64,000 nt of DNA from Liolophura sinensis (taxonomy: Eukaryota; Mollusca; Polyplacophora; Chitonida; Chitonidae). Positions 49,905-60,629 of this stretch are shown piece after piece. The position numbers and the translations under genes are program-made. Under the pieces are notes generated by a model. It ran no database searches, was not told the DNA's origin, and was given only the letters and a program-made list of their open reading frames with translations. Every line of letters begins with the position of its first letter. The first letter of the stretch is position 1. The DNA lies in NCBI RefSeq assembly GCF_032854445.1, contig NC_088302.1, positions 58,012,237-58,076,236 on the forward strand. Reading direction: 5' to 3'.

Positions 49905-51820
49905 ACCAGAACAGTTATATTATTGAAGGTAAAATATGCTAAGCTTTGATGCAGTTATCAGACTGAAGATAAGAGATCGTAACATTTGGTACACTTATCT
50001 TACTGAAGATAAGAGATCCTAACTTGTGGTACACTTATCTTACTGAAGATAAGAGATCCTAACCTTTGGTACACTTGTCTTACTGAAGATAAGAGATCCT
50101 AACTTGTGGTACACTTATCTTACTGAAGATAAGAGATCCTAACCTTTGGTACACTTGTCTTACTGAAGATAAGAGATCCTAACTTGTGGTACGCTTGTCT
50201 TACTGAAGATAAGAGATCCTAACTTGTGGTATACTTGTCTTACTGAAGATGAGAGGCCGTAACCATTGATACACTTATCAATAAGATAAGATAAGAGATC
50301 CTAACCATTGATACACTTATCAATAAGATAAGATAAGAGATCCTAACCATTGATACACTTATCTTACTGAAGATAAGAGATCCTTACCATTGATACACTT
50401 ATCTTACTTAAGATAAGAGATCCTAACCTTTGGTACACTTATCTGACAGAAGATAAGAGATCCTAACCTTTGGTACACTTATCTGACAGAAGATAAGAGA
50501 TCCTAACCATTGATACACTTATCTTACAGAAGATAAGAAATCCTAACCATTGATTACACTTATCTTACTGAAGATAAGAGATCCTAACTTGTGGTACGCT
50601 TGTCTTACTGAAGATAAGAGATCCTAACTTGTGGTATACTTGTCTTACTGAAGATGAGAGGCCGTAACCATTGATACACTTATCAATAAGATAAGATAAG
50701 AGATCCTAACCATTGATACACTTATCAATAAGATAAGATAAGAGATCCTAACTTGTGGTACACTTATCTTACTGAAGATAGAGATCCTAACCTTTGTACA
50801 CTTGTCTTACTGAAGATAAGAGATCCTAACTTGTGGTACGCTTGTCTTACTGAAGATAAGAGATCCTAACTTGTGGTACACTTATCTTACTGAAGAATAA
50901 GAGATCCTAACCATTGATACACTTATCTTACTGAAGATAAGAGATCCTTACCATTGATACACTTATCTTACTTAAGATAAGAGATCCTAACCTTTGGTAC
51001 ACTTATCTGACAGAAGATAAGAGATCCTAGCCTTTGGTACACTTATCTGACAGAAGATAAGAGATCCTAACCATTGATACACTTATCTTACAGAAGATAA
51101 GAAATCCTAACCATTGATACACTTATCTTACTGAAGATAAGAGATCCTAACTATTGATACACTTATCTTACAGAAGATAAGAGATCCTAACTATTGATAC
51201 ACTTATCTTACAGAAGATAAGAGATCCTAACCATTGATACACTTATCTTACTGAAGATAAGAGATCCTTACCATTGATACACTTATCTTACTGAAGATAA
51301 GAGATCCTAAACCTTTGGTACACTTATCTGACAGAAGATAAGAGATCCTAACCTTTGGTACACTTATCTGACAGAAGACAAGAGATCCTAACCTTTGTAC
51401 ACTTATCTGACAGAAGATAAGAAATCCTAACCATTGATACACTTATCTTACAGAAGATAAGAGATCCTAACTATTGATACACTTATCTTACAGAAGATAA
51501 GAGATCCTAACTATTGATACACTTATCTTACAGAAGATAAGAGATCCTAACCATTGATACACTTATCTTACAGAAGATAAGAAATCCTAACCACTGATAC
51601 ACTTATCTTACTGAAGATAAGAGATCCTAACTTTGGTACACTTATCTTACAGAAGATAAGAGATCCTAACCATTGATACACTTATCTTACAGAAGATAAG
51701 AAATCCTAACCATTGATACACTTATCTTACAGAAGATATGAGATTCTAACCATTGATACACTTCTCTTACTGAAGATAAGAGGTCCTAACCTTTGGTACA
51801 CTTGTATTACTGAAGATCCT
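49905..51820. repeat. 40-bp minisatellite, about 46 copies, seeded from the exon end
   Basis: The unit core is ACTTATCTTACTGAAGATAA then GAGATCCTAAC. Its start matches the end of the exon at 49718 (ACTTATCTTACTGGAG/GTAA). The first, oldest-looking copies (about 49915-49945) still read GAAGGTAAAATATGCTAAG, close to the real junction. Later copies vary as CTTGTGG, CTTTGG or CATTGAT and as TTACTGAAG/TGACAGAAG/TTACAGAAG. Confidence 0.95.
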
Positions 51821-52470
51821 GATCTGGCATGTGTACACTTATATATATCCTTGGTTTTTGCACTTCTACTAACTGATCCTCAGTTTTGTTACACATGTAC
51901 TAAATGATCCCCAGCTTTGTACACATTTACATGTACTGAGTGATCCTCCAAACTTTGTTATACATGCACTAAATGATTTACAGCTTTGTTACACATTCTA
52001 AGTGATCTCCAACTTTGTTACACATGAATATTTACAAAGTGATCCTCACCTTTGTCGCACATGCAGTAAATGTCCTCACCATTGTTGCACATGTGCATAT
52101 ATAAGTGATCATCAGCTTTGTTGCTAATATACAGTATTTGTGATCCTCAATTTTGTTCCATATGTACATATTCGAGGTGATCCTCACCTTTATTGCACAT
52201 GTTCTTAATCTGCTCGTTTTTGTTACATCATTTTGTCTACACATGCTCTAAATGATTCTCAGCTTTGTTACACATGTACAAATTCTCCACACCTTTGTTG
52301 TACATATGTAAGTGATCATCAGCTTTGTTGCAGATTTACATATATAAGTGATCATCAGCGTTGTTGCATGTTATCAGTGATCCTTAGTTTTGTTCCATCT
52401 GTACATGTGCCAAGTGATCCTTACTTGTGTTGCACATGTGCATGTTAAAAGTGATCCTCAACTTTGTGCA
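51821..52470. repeat. Degenerate repeat, unit roughly 30-45 bp
   Basis: Irregular copies of AGTGATCCTCA and GCTTTGTTACACATGTAC with variable spacing. It continues from the 40-bp array without a sharp boundary. The sequence 52471-52799 is unique and shows no exon. Confidence 0.8.
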
Positions 52471-52799
52471 AAGAGATTCACACCTGGGCAGAACTGGGAG
52501 GTAAGCTGAACTGGTCAAATAACATGGCTTCAGCAACCTGGTGTGAATGTTTGTCCAAATCCTAGAGGTGCAAAGGGCTCACTTTTGTTTTTTTATGTGA
52601 CATTGTTCTAGGAGTTGTCTTTCTTTCTTTATCTGACAGTATTCTAGGATTTCCTCTGATCATCGTCAGTGGAAAGCCAAGGTGATTGAACTACCTGTAG
52701 ACTCTTACAGATGCTAATTTAAGGCATAGATACATGTAAGGAAGATTTTTCTGAAAAACAGAAGTATTCATGTTTTCATGAAACACACATACTTGATTG

Positions 52800-54118
52800 T
52801 ACACTTTACACTGCTTGAAGAAACTTATGCTGTGATGGACAATTTGAATGTTCCTATCTATCATAACATTGAGGAAACTTTTGTGGACAATTTGAATGTT
52901 CCAATCTATCATAACATTGAAGAAACTTTCGTGGACAATTTGAATGTTCCAATCTATCATAACATTGAAGAAACTTTTGTGAGCAATTTGAATGTTCCAG
53001 TCTATCATAACATTGAAGAAACTTATGCTGTGCTGGACAGTTTGAATGTTCCAGTCTATCATAACACTGAAGAAAACTTTTGTGGACGATTTGAATGTTC
53101 CAATTTATCATAACATTGAAGAAACTTTCATGGACAATTTGAATGTTCCAACCTGTCATAACGTTGAAGAAACTTTCGTGGGCAATTTGAATGTTCCAAT
53201 CTATCATAACATTGAAGAAACTTTCGTGGACAATTTGAATGTTCCAATCTATCATAACATTGAAGAAACTTTTGTGAGCAATTTGAATGTTCCAGTCTAT
53301 CATAACATTGAAGAAACTTATGCTGTGCTGGACAGTTTGAATGTTCCAATCTATCATAACACTGAAGAAACTTTTGTGGACGATTTGAATGTTCCAATTT
53401 ATCATAACATTGAAGAAACTTTCATGGACAATTTGAATGTTCCAACCTGTCATAACGTTGAAGAAACTTTCGTGGGCAATTTGAATGTTCCAATCTATCA
53501 TCACATTGAAGAAACTTTCATGGACAATTTGAATATTCCAATCTGTCATAAGGTTGAAGAAACATTTGTGGCCAATTTGAATGTTCCAATCTATCATAAC
53601 ATTGAAGAAGCTTTCGTGGACAATTTGAATGTTCCAATCTATCATAACATTGAAGAAACTTTTGTGGCCAATTTGAATGTTCCAATCTATCATAACATTG
53701 AAGAAACTTTTGTGAGCAATTTGAATGTTCCAGTCTATCATAACATTGAAGAAACGTATGCTGTGCTGGACAGCTTGAATGTTCCAATCTATCATAACAC
53801 TGAAGAAACTTTTGTGGATGATTTGAATGTTCCAATCTATCATAACATTGAAGAAACTTTCATGGACAATTTGAATGTTCCAATCTATCATAACGTTGAA
53901 GAAACTTTTGTGGGCAATTTGAATGTTCCAATCTATCATAACATTGAAGAAACTTTCATGGACAATTTGAATGTTCCAATCTGTCATAACATTGAAGAAA
54001 CATTTGTGGGCAATTTGAATGTTCCAATCTATCATAACATTGAAGAAACTTTCATGGACAATTTGAATGTTCTAATCTGTCATAACGTTGAAGAAACTTT
54101 TGCACTGTGGACAATTTA
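52800..54118. repeat. 48-bp minisatellite, about 27 copies
   Basis: The core is AATTTGAATGTTCCAATCTA followed by TCATAACATTGAAGAAAC. A block including the longer GCTGTGCTGGACAG variant recurs at about 53025, 53320 and 53760. The 16-codon unit is open on both strands (357 codons + and 393 codons -). It lies in the intron between two exons that join without it, so I do not call a gene. Confidence 0.96.
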
Positions 54119-54119
54119 A

Positions 54120-56412
54120 CCTGGAGTGTTACAATTCTTATTGTTGTTGACAGGAGTATGTTTGGCTGGGACAGGTAGTCATTTAGCCAGATGTGTCACA
54201 GCTCTTCCTGTGTTGTGTATTGTTGACATGTGTGTGTCTGGATGGGACAGGTAGTCATTTAGGGCAGATATGTCACAACTCTTCCTGTGTTGTGTGTTGT
54301 TGACAGGAGTGTGTCTGGATGGGACAGGTAGTCATTTAGGCAGATGTGTCACAGCTCTTCCTGTGTTGTGTGTTGTTGACAGGAGTGTGTCTGGAGGACA
54401 GGTAGTCATTTAGGCAGATGTGTCACAGCTCTTCCTGTGTTGTGTGTTGTTGACAGGAGTGTGTCTGGATGGGACAGGTAGTCATTTAGGCAGATGTGTC
54501 ACAGCTCTTCCTGTGTTGTGTGTTGTTGACAGGAGTGTGTCTGGATGGGACAGGTAGTCATTTAGGCAGATGTGTTACAGCTCTTCCTGTGTTGTTGACA
54601 TGTGTGTGTCTGGATGGGACTGGTAGTCATTTAGGCAGATGTGTCACAGCTCTTCCTGTGTTGTGTGTTGTTGACAGGGGTGTGTCTGGATGGGACTGGT
54701 AGTCATTTAGGCAGGTGTGTCACAGCTCTTCCTGTGTTGTGTGTTGTTGACATGTGTGTGTCTGGATGGGACATGTAGTCATTTAGGCAGATGTGTCATA
54801 GCTCTTCCTGTGTTGTTGACAGGAGTGTCTGGATTGGACAGGTAGTCATTTAGGCAGATGTGTCACAGCTCTTCCTGTGTTGTGTGTTGTTGACATGTGT
54901 GTGTCTGGATGGGACTGGTAGTCATTTAGGTTGATGTGTCACAGCTCTTCCTGTGTTGTGTGTTGTTGGCATGTGTGTGTCTGGGTGGGACAGGTAGTCA
55001 TTTAGGCAGATGTGTCCCCACTCTTCCTGTGTTGTGTGTTGTTGACATGCATGTGTTTTGGTGGGACAGGTAGTCATTTAACCAGATGTGTCACCGCTCT
55101 TGCTGTGTTGTGTGTTGTTGACAGGAGTATGTCTGGCTGGGACAGGTAGTTATTTAGCCAGGTGTGTCACCCCTCTTGATGTGTTGTGTGTTGTTGACAG
55201 GAGTGTGTCTGGGTAGGACAGATAGTCATTTAGGCAGGTGTGTCACAGCTCTTCCTGTGTTGTGTGTTGTTGACATGTGTGTGTCTGGATGGGACAGGTA
55301 GTCATTTAGGCAGATGTGTCACATCTCTTCCTGTGTTGTGTGTTTTTGACGTGTGTGTCTGGGTAGGACAGGTAGTCATTTAGCCAGGTGTGTCACCCCT
55401 CTTGAAGTGTTGTGGGTTGTTGACATGCTTGTGCTTGGGTGGGACAGGTAGTCATTTAGCCAATGTGTCACCACTCTTGCTGTGTTGTGTGATGTTGACA
55501 TGCTTGTGCTTGGGTGGGACAGGTAGTCATTTAGCCAATGTGTCACCACTCTTGCTGTGTTGTGTGATGTTGACATGCTTATGTTTGGGTGGGACAGGTA
55601 GTCATTTAGCCAATGTGTCACCACTCTTGCTGTGTTGTGTGTTGTTTACATGAGTGTGTCTGGGTGGGACAGGTAGTCATTTAGCCAGGCGTATCACCAC
55701 TCTTGCTGTGTTTTGTGTTGTTGACAGGAGTGTGTCTGGGTGGGACAGGTAGTCATTTAGCCAGGTGTGTCACCCCTCTTGATTTGTAGTGTGTTGTTGA
55801 CAGGAGTGTGTCTGGGTAGGACAGATAGTCATTTAGGCAGGTGTGTCACGGATCATGCTGTGTTGTGTGTTGTTAACGAGAGTACGTCTGGGTGGCGCAG
55901 GTCGTCATTTTGCCAGGTGGGTCACAGCTCTTCCTGTGTTGTGTGTTGTTGACAGGAATGTGTATGGGTAGGACAGATAGTCATTTAGGCAGGTGTGTCA
56001 CGGCTCATGCTGTGTTGTGTGTTGTTGACAGGAGTATGTCTTGCTGGGACAGGTCGCCATTTTGCCAGGTGGGTCACAGCTTTTCCTGTGTTGTGTCTTG
56101 TTTACAGGAGTGTGTTTGTATGGGACAGGTAGTCAGTTAACCAGGAGTGTCACCACTATTCCTTTGTTTTGTCTTGTTGACGGGAGTATGTCTGGCTGGG
56201 ACAGGTAGTCATTTAGCCAGGTGTGTCACCCCTCTTGATGTGTTTTGTGTTGTTGACAGGAGTGTGTCTGGGTGGGACAGGTAGTTATTTAGCCTAGGTG
56301 TGTCACCCCTCTTGCTGTGTTTTGTGTTGTTGACAGGAGTGTGTCTGGGTAGGACAGGTAGTCATTTAGCCAGGTGTGTCAAAGCTCTTACTGTCTTGTG
56401 TGATGTTTGCAG
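54120..56412. repeat. 76-bp minisatellite, about 30 copies, carrying decoy acceptors
   Basis: The unit core is GTTGTTGACAGGAGTGTGTC then TGGGTGGGACAGGTAGTCAT, and later CAGCTCTTCCTGTGTTGTG. The last copy is the real 3' splice site of the next exon: GATGTTTGCAG/GAGTGTGCCCG, then TGTGGGTCAAGCCGTCCT. Similarity continues about 35 bp into the exon. Most units thus carry an acceptor-like GACAG/GAGTGTG. Confidence 0.96.
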
Positions 56413-56619
56413 GAGTGTGCCCGTGTGGGTCAAGCCGTCCTGATGGGAGAGCTCATCGGGGTGTTTGAAGTCAGCCCTTCAGGGAATTCTCTTATGGATG
56501 CTTACATTTATGCAGCAGGATTGGGTCTCTGTTACCTTGCCAACATATTCTTGGACCATCAGTATTTTCATTATGGCTACAAGATGAAAGTAGCACTGAC
56601 ATCACTTATATATAGAAAG
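56413..56619 (+). CDS. ABCC4-like: ABCC4-like transporter, exon c (TM1 end, TM2, IYRK)
   Basis: A 207-bp exon, 69 codons, phase 0 at both ends. It encodes ECARVGQAVLMGELIGVFE (the exit of TM1, where ABCC4 has E-S-A-K-V-I-Q...G-K-I-I), AYIYAAGLGLCYLANIFL (TM2), YFHYGYKMKVALTSLIYRK and stops at the conserved I-Y-R-K. The extracellular/TM2-to-ICL region is a few residues shorter than in human ABCC4. The acceptor is GATGTTTGCAG and the donor AGAAAG/GTAAGT. Tandem arrays abut both ends and contain copies of those very junctions, so choosing the correct splice sites must depend on more than the local consensus. Confidence 0.95.
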
Positions 56620-58085
56620 GTAAGTATCTTAGGCTATCATTTATGTATAGAAAATAAGTGTCCTAGGCTGTCACTTATATATAGAAAATAAGTGTCCTAG
56701 GCTGTCACTTATATATAGAAAGGTAAGTGTTCTAGGCTATCACTTATGTATAGAAAGGTAAGTGTCGTATGCTATCACTTACGTATCGAAAATTAGTGTC
56801 CTGGGCTGTCACTTATATATGGAAAATAGGTGCCCTAGACTGTCACTCATATATAGAAAGTAAGTGTCCTAGGCTATCACTCATATTCAGAAAATAAATG
56901 TCCTAGGCTATCACTTATACATATTTATTTTATTTATGTGGTTGGTGTTTTACGTCGGACTCCAGAATATTTCACTTATACGATGATGGCTAGCGTTATG
57001 GTGGAAGGAAACCAAGCAGAGCCCAGGGAAAACCCAAGACCATCCCCAGGTTGCTGGCAGACCTTCCCACGTATGGCCGGAGAGGAAGCCAGCATGAGCT
57101 TATATATAGAAAGGTAAGTGTCCTAGGCCATCACTTATATATAGAAAGGTAAGTGCCCTAGGCTATCACTTATATATAGAAAGTAAATGTCATATGCTAT
57201 CGCCCATATATAAAAAATAAATGTCCTAGGCTATTACTCATATATGAAAAATAAGTGTCCTAGGCTAGCACCTATATGTACAAAAGTAAGTGTCCTGGGC
57301 TGTCATATACATATAGAAAAATAAGTGTCGGAGGCTATCACTTATATATGGAAAAGTATTTGTCCTAGGCTATCACTTATAAATAGAAAAGTGTCCTAGG
57401 CTATCACTTATGTATAGAAAAGTAACTGTTGTAGGGTATCACTTATATATGGAAAAGCAAGGGTCATGGGTTATCACTTCTATATAGAAAAGTAAGTGTT
57501 CTAGGCTATCACTTAAATATGGAAATTGCCCAAGGCTATCACTTATAAAGAGACAAGTAAATGTCCAAGGCTGTCATATATAAATAGAAAAGTGTCATGG
57601 GCTATCACTTGTAAATAGAAAAGTGTCCTAGGCTATCACTTATATATGGAAAAGTAAGTGTCCTAGGCTATCACTTAAAAATACAAAAGTGTCCTAGGCT
57701 ATCACTTATGTATGGAAAAGTAAGTGTCCTAGGCTATCACTTGTAAATAGAAAAGTAATTGTCCTAGGCTATCACTTATGTATGAAAAAGTAAGTGTCCT
57801 AGGCTATCACTTGTAAATAGAAAAGTGTCCTAGGCTATCACTTATGTATGGAAAAGTAAGTGTCCTAGGCTGTCACTTATAAATAGAAAAGTGTCCTAGG
57901 CTATCACTTATGTATGGAAAAGTAAGCATCCTAGGCTATCACTTGTAAATAGAAAAGTAATTGTCCTAGGCTACCACTTATGTATGAAAAAAATATTCTA
58001 CATTGTAGGCTATCTGTTGTATATATAGAAAAGTAAGTCTCCTAGGCTGTCACTTATATATAGAAAAGAAAGTGTCATTACCATT
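56620..58085. repeat. 35-bp minisatellite, about 37 copies, carrying decoy donors
   Basis: The unit core is CACTTATATATAGAAAAGTA then AGTGTCCTAGGCTAT. It matches the last 18 bp of the exon plus the intron start (CACTTATATATAGAAAG/GTAAGT). Four units keep the exact AAAG/GTAAG (GT at 56723, 56758, 57114 and 57149); many others have AAAA/GTAAGT. A SINE interrupts the array. Confidence 0.96.
56923..57099 (-). mobile_element. SINE inserted in the array, 5'-truncated
   Basis: The reverse complement of the SINE family: AT-rich tail, then GGTTGGTGTTTTACG, GAATATTTCACTTATACGA, CAGAGCCCAGGGAAAACCC, CAGGTTGCTGGCAGACC, ending at AGCATGAGC, so the tRNA-like head is missing. CTTATA occurs on both sides, a possible short target duplication within the 35-bp array. 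This is the only minus-strand copy in the window. Confidence 0.93.
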
Positions 58086-58405
58086 CACACTTGGGTCAGT
58101 GTGGTTTGTCTACAGCAGCTCAGCCAGTGGATGGAGGGTGCTGATTTGAAGAAAACACATGTCTACATGTTTTATAAGTATCTGCATTTCCTACCGTGTA
58201 ATCTCCAATTAGTTAAGTTATTTAAAATTTTGTATGTGCGTTAGTCTAGTAAAGTTTCCTACACTGGTAAGTTTGATTGACAGCTGTGAGCCCTATGTAT
58301 GGGAGTTTTCAGTATGAAGCATGTATGTGGTGGTACATATTGTGGTGCTCATTTTATTTAACATGCAATCAGTACTCAAGTGTAATTTTCGCCTGTCTGT
58401 TTCAG
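58086..58405 (+). other. Intron, unique part before exon d
   Basis: Single-copy sequence leading to the acceptor CTGTCTGTTTCAG. No other exon is seen. Confidence 0.7.
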
Positions 58406-58495
58406 TTAATACGGCTACCATATTTTAGCTTAACTCCAAGTCTTACAGAAAATTTACTCAACACAGTAGGCAGAGAAGTTGATATATATCCAGCG
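58406..58495 (+). CDS. ABCC4-like: ABCC4-like transporter, exon d (first intracellular loop), divergent
   Basis: A 90-bp exon, 30 codons, phase 0 at both ends, acceptor CTGTCTGTTTCAG, donor CCAGCG/GTGAGT. It aligns without gaps to the 30-residue ABCC4 segment that carries the G-K-T-T-T-G-Q-I-V-N-L-L-S-N-D-V coupling-helix signature. Here only fragments remain (TENLLNTVGREVD): the G-K-x-T-x-G core is replaced by YFSLTPSLTE. Length and phase equal those of human CFTR exon 5, so the exon is placed correctly despite its low similarity. The loss of the most conserved TMD1 loop is unusual for a working exporter. Confidence 0.82.
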
Positions 58496-58889
58496 GTGAG
58501 TTGAATTCCATGGTGGAAATATCATTTGAACTACATATATATATACGGAAGGAGAACACTTAAGCCATCAAACAATTTTTGGAACTCTGAGGTTGTCAGT
58601 TGTATGGTACATTTTACAATGGTTTTATTAGTAAGTACAGTATTAGCTTTAGATGATATTGCTTTTGTGTTTAATAAAGATTTTGTCACTGTAAGAAATT
58701 GTTTAATGTATATCCAGTTAAACAGATTTAGTGTTTTGTTTAATCAACTCTACTTTCATGGATATGCTTATTCCTACATTTTGGCCTTTTTTATATTTTC
58801 CTTGTCATTTGCCCGGGTTTTGATATTTTGGAAATGGTGACTTGATGCCATGAGTAAGCAAACATAACATTTCTTCCTCTTGTCACTAG
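58496..58889 (+). other. Short intron
   Basis: A 394-bp A+T-rich intron. A + frame of 104 codons (58526-58840) overlaps it but is rich in F, Y, L and V and bears no relation to the protein. Confidence 0.75.
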
Positions 58890-59059
58890 GTGGTGCTTCC
58901 TGCCATGTATGTTGTGATTGGTCCAATCCAATTGGTTGTTGTTTGTTACCTCCTCTGGGATTGGTTAAAAATCGGTCCAGTAAGCCTGTCAGGGATTGGT
59001 GTAATGCTTCTCCTCGTTCCACTACAATTATGCATGGGCAGATTTTCTAAATCATTAAG
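58890..59059 (+). CDS. ABCC4-like: ABCC4-like transporter, exon e (TM3-TM4)
   Basis: A 170-bp exon: 56 codons plus two bases of an Arg codon. It encodes VVLPAMYVVIGPIQLVVV and LLWDWL (TM3; ABCC4 has G-P-L-Q...L-L-W here), then LSGIGVMLLLVPLQLCMGRF and SKSLR (TM4 and the following loop). The pattern L-x-G...L-L-x-P-L-Q-x-C-x-G...S-L-R is specific to the ABCC4 group and fits far better than CFTR. The acceptor is CTCTTGTCACTAG and the donor TTAAG/GTATGT. Confidence 0.95.
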
Positions 59060-59373
59060 GTATGTCTTTGTAGCATTTCTCATGATTGAGAGTGTAAATA
59101 CATGGAAGCAGATTTTGTGCTAGATAATTTGCCTTAATAGGTAGCAGTGTGTGTCTCCTCTTCCACATCACAGCACCCGACATGCTCCAGTTACCCTGTA
59201 GCTCTAGACAGCTGTTTTCTGAAATTGTTCTAATATTTAATATGTAATTTACACGATTGATGAATCTAACCATTTGTAATGAGCTATGTTAGTTTGTTTT
59301 TTGGGGGCGAAAGTTTACCCATGTACATTTAATTCAGTATTTTCATGTTTTGAGTGTGTTTTTTATTCTACAG
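59060..59373 (+). other. Short intron
   Basis: A 314-bp unique intron ending TTTTTTATTCTACAG. No other feature is seen. Confidence 0.75.
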
Positions 59374-59499
59374 ACATAAGTCTGAGTGTCAGACCGGGGA
59401 GAGGTTACAGTTATTTCACATGGTGCTTCGAAGTATCCGGGAGGTGAAGATGGCCTGTATGGAGTCCTTCTCAGAAAGGCTGCTACTGTCCAAGAGAAG
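59374..59499 (+). CDS. ABCC4-like: ABCC4-like transporter, exon f (second intracellular loop), divergent
   Basis: A 126-bp exon: one base completing Arg, 41 codons, and two bases of another Arg codon. It encodes HKSECQTGERLQLFHMVLRS then IREVKMACMESFSERLLLSK. This is the segment T-D-x-R...M-N-E-V-I-x-G-I-R-x-I-K-M-Y-A-W-E of ABCC proteins. The K-M/L-Y-A-W-E hallmark is reduced to KMACMES, with loss of the Tyr and Trp and one residue deleted. The T-D-A-R motif is also changed (TGER). Length equals human CFTR exon 7, and the splice to 60630 gives an ungapped continuation (LLLSKR, R, EFKTLKKLS). Confidence 0.92.
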
Positions 59500-59659
59500 G
59501 TAACTCCACAGCAACTAAACAGTATGTCAGTCATCATGGTGATAAAACTTCCTGTCCGGCAGATCTTTCCATGAGATTGACCTTATCGCCATTTCTGTTT
59601 ACAAGGTCCATCTACTTGCATTTTGTATTTTCGGTGTTCTTTTGGGGGTAAAGCATGGC

Positions 59660-60108
59660 TTTCATGTCACTGAAACTGGTGCCTGATGTGACTGGGTGGG
59701 GTGTCATGTGGTGTCATCAATATGGCTGGGTTTTGTGTCTGATGTGACTGGGTGGGGTGTCATATGGTGTCATAAATATGGCTGGGCTTTGTGCCTGATG
59801 TGACTGGGTGGGGTGTCATGTGGTTTCATCAATATGGCTGGGTTTTGTGTCTGATGTGACTGGGTGGAGTGTCATGTGGTGTCATCAATATGGCTGGGTT
59901 TTGTGTCTGATGTGACTGGGTGGGGTGTCATATGGTGTCATAAATATGGCTGGGCTTTGTTCCTGATGTGACTGGGTGGGGTGTCATGTGGTGTCATCAT
60001 TATGGCTGGGCTTAATGCCTGATGTGACTCGGTGGGGTGTCATGTGGTGTCATTAATATGGCTGGGCTTTGTCTCTGATGTGACTGGGTGGGATATCCTG
60101 TCTTTTGA
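59660..60108. repeat. 56-bp minisatellite, 8 copies
   Basis: The core is GATGTGACTGGGTGGGGTGT, then CATGTGGTGTCATCAATATG. It lies in the intron between exons f and g and ends in a run-up to an acceptor-like TTTTGACTTGCAG. Confidence 0.95.
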
Positions 60109-60115
60109 CTTGCAG

Positions 60116-60172
60116 GTGTGTGAAATGATGTGCAAATATGATGAGGTAGATGTGTCAGCCTCATTTGGTCAG
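60116..60172 (+). other. Exon-like cassette, would truncate the protein if included
   Basis: This 57-bp segment has a good acceptor (TGTCTTTTGACTTGCAG) and donor (GGTCAG/GTATGT). Exons f and g on either side join perfectly in phase 2 without it. Included, it would be read in a frame with TGA after three complete codons, so it would create a premature stop. It may be a poison exon, a fossil exon or chance. The array at 60180 repeats sequence resembling it (AAATATG...TGAGG.AGATGT...CCTCAT). Confidence 0.3.
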
Positions 60173-60179
60173 GTATGTT

Positions 60180-60435
60180 GAGATAGCTGTACTATCCTTG
60201 TGAAGTGCTGCTTTGGTGAGGCAGATGCTCTAACCTCATGAAGTGTAAATATGTTGAGGCAGATGTGGTAACCTCATGAGGTGTAAATATGTTGAGGCAG
60301 ATGTACCACTCACGAGGTGTAAATGTGTTGAGGCAGATGTACTAACCTCATGAGGTGTAAATGTGTTGAGGCAGATGTACTAACCTCATGAGGTGTAAAG
60401 TCGGTGAGGCAGATGTACTAACATGTTGTATCCTC
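60180..60435. repeat. 38-bp minisatellite, about 7 copies
   Basis: The core is TTGAGGCAGATGTACTAACC then TCATGAGGTGTAAAT. It resembles the exon-like segment immediately upstream and lies in the intron between exons f and g. The remaining intron to 60629 is unique. Confidence 0.93.
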
Positions 60436-60629
60436 ATAGAGGAAGCAATGTTGTAATATGATGGAATGTAAAGGTTGAAAGTGAATATAAAGCATGTGTT
60501 CCTGGAGAGTTGTGTCCCTTACAGCAACTCACGGCTGTCATAGAGAAGGTGACATAAAACTATCAATGATTGCAAATAAATGCAATATATAATATTTATG
60601 TTGTATCTGGGATTTTGTTGTGTTTTCAG

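Noticed and set aside
52854-54119. Long frames on both strands (357 codons +, 393 codons -) that could be read as a repeat protein.
   Set aside because: The 48-bp unit has no stop on either strand. Simultaneous openness of both strands and intronic position argue against a gene.
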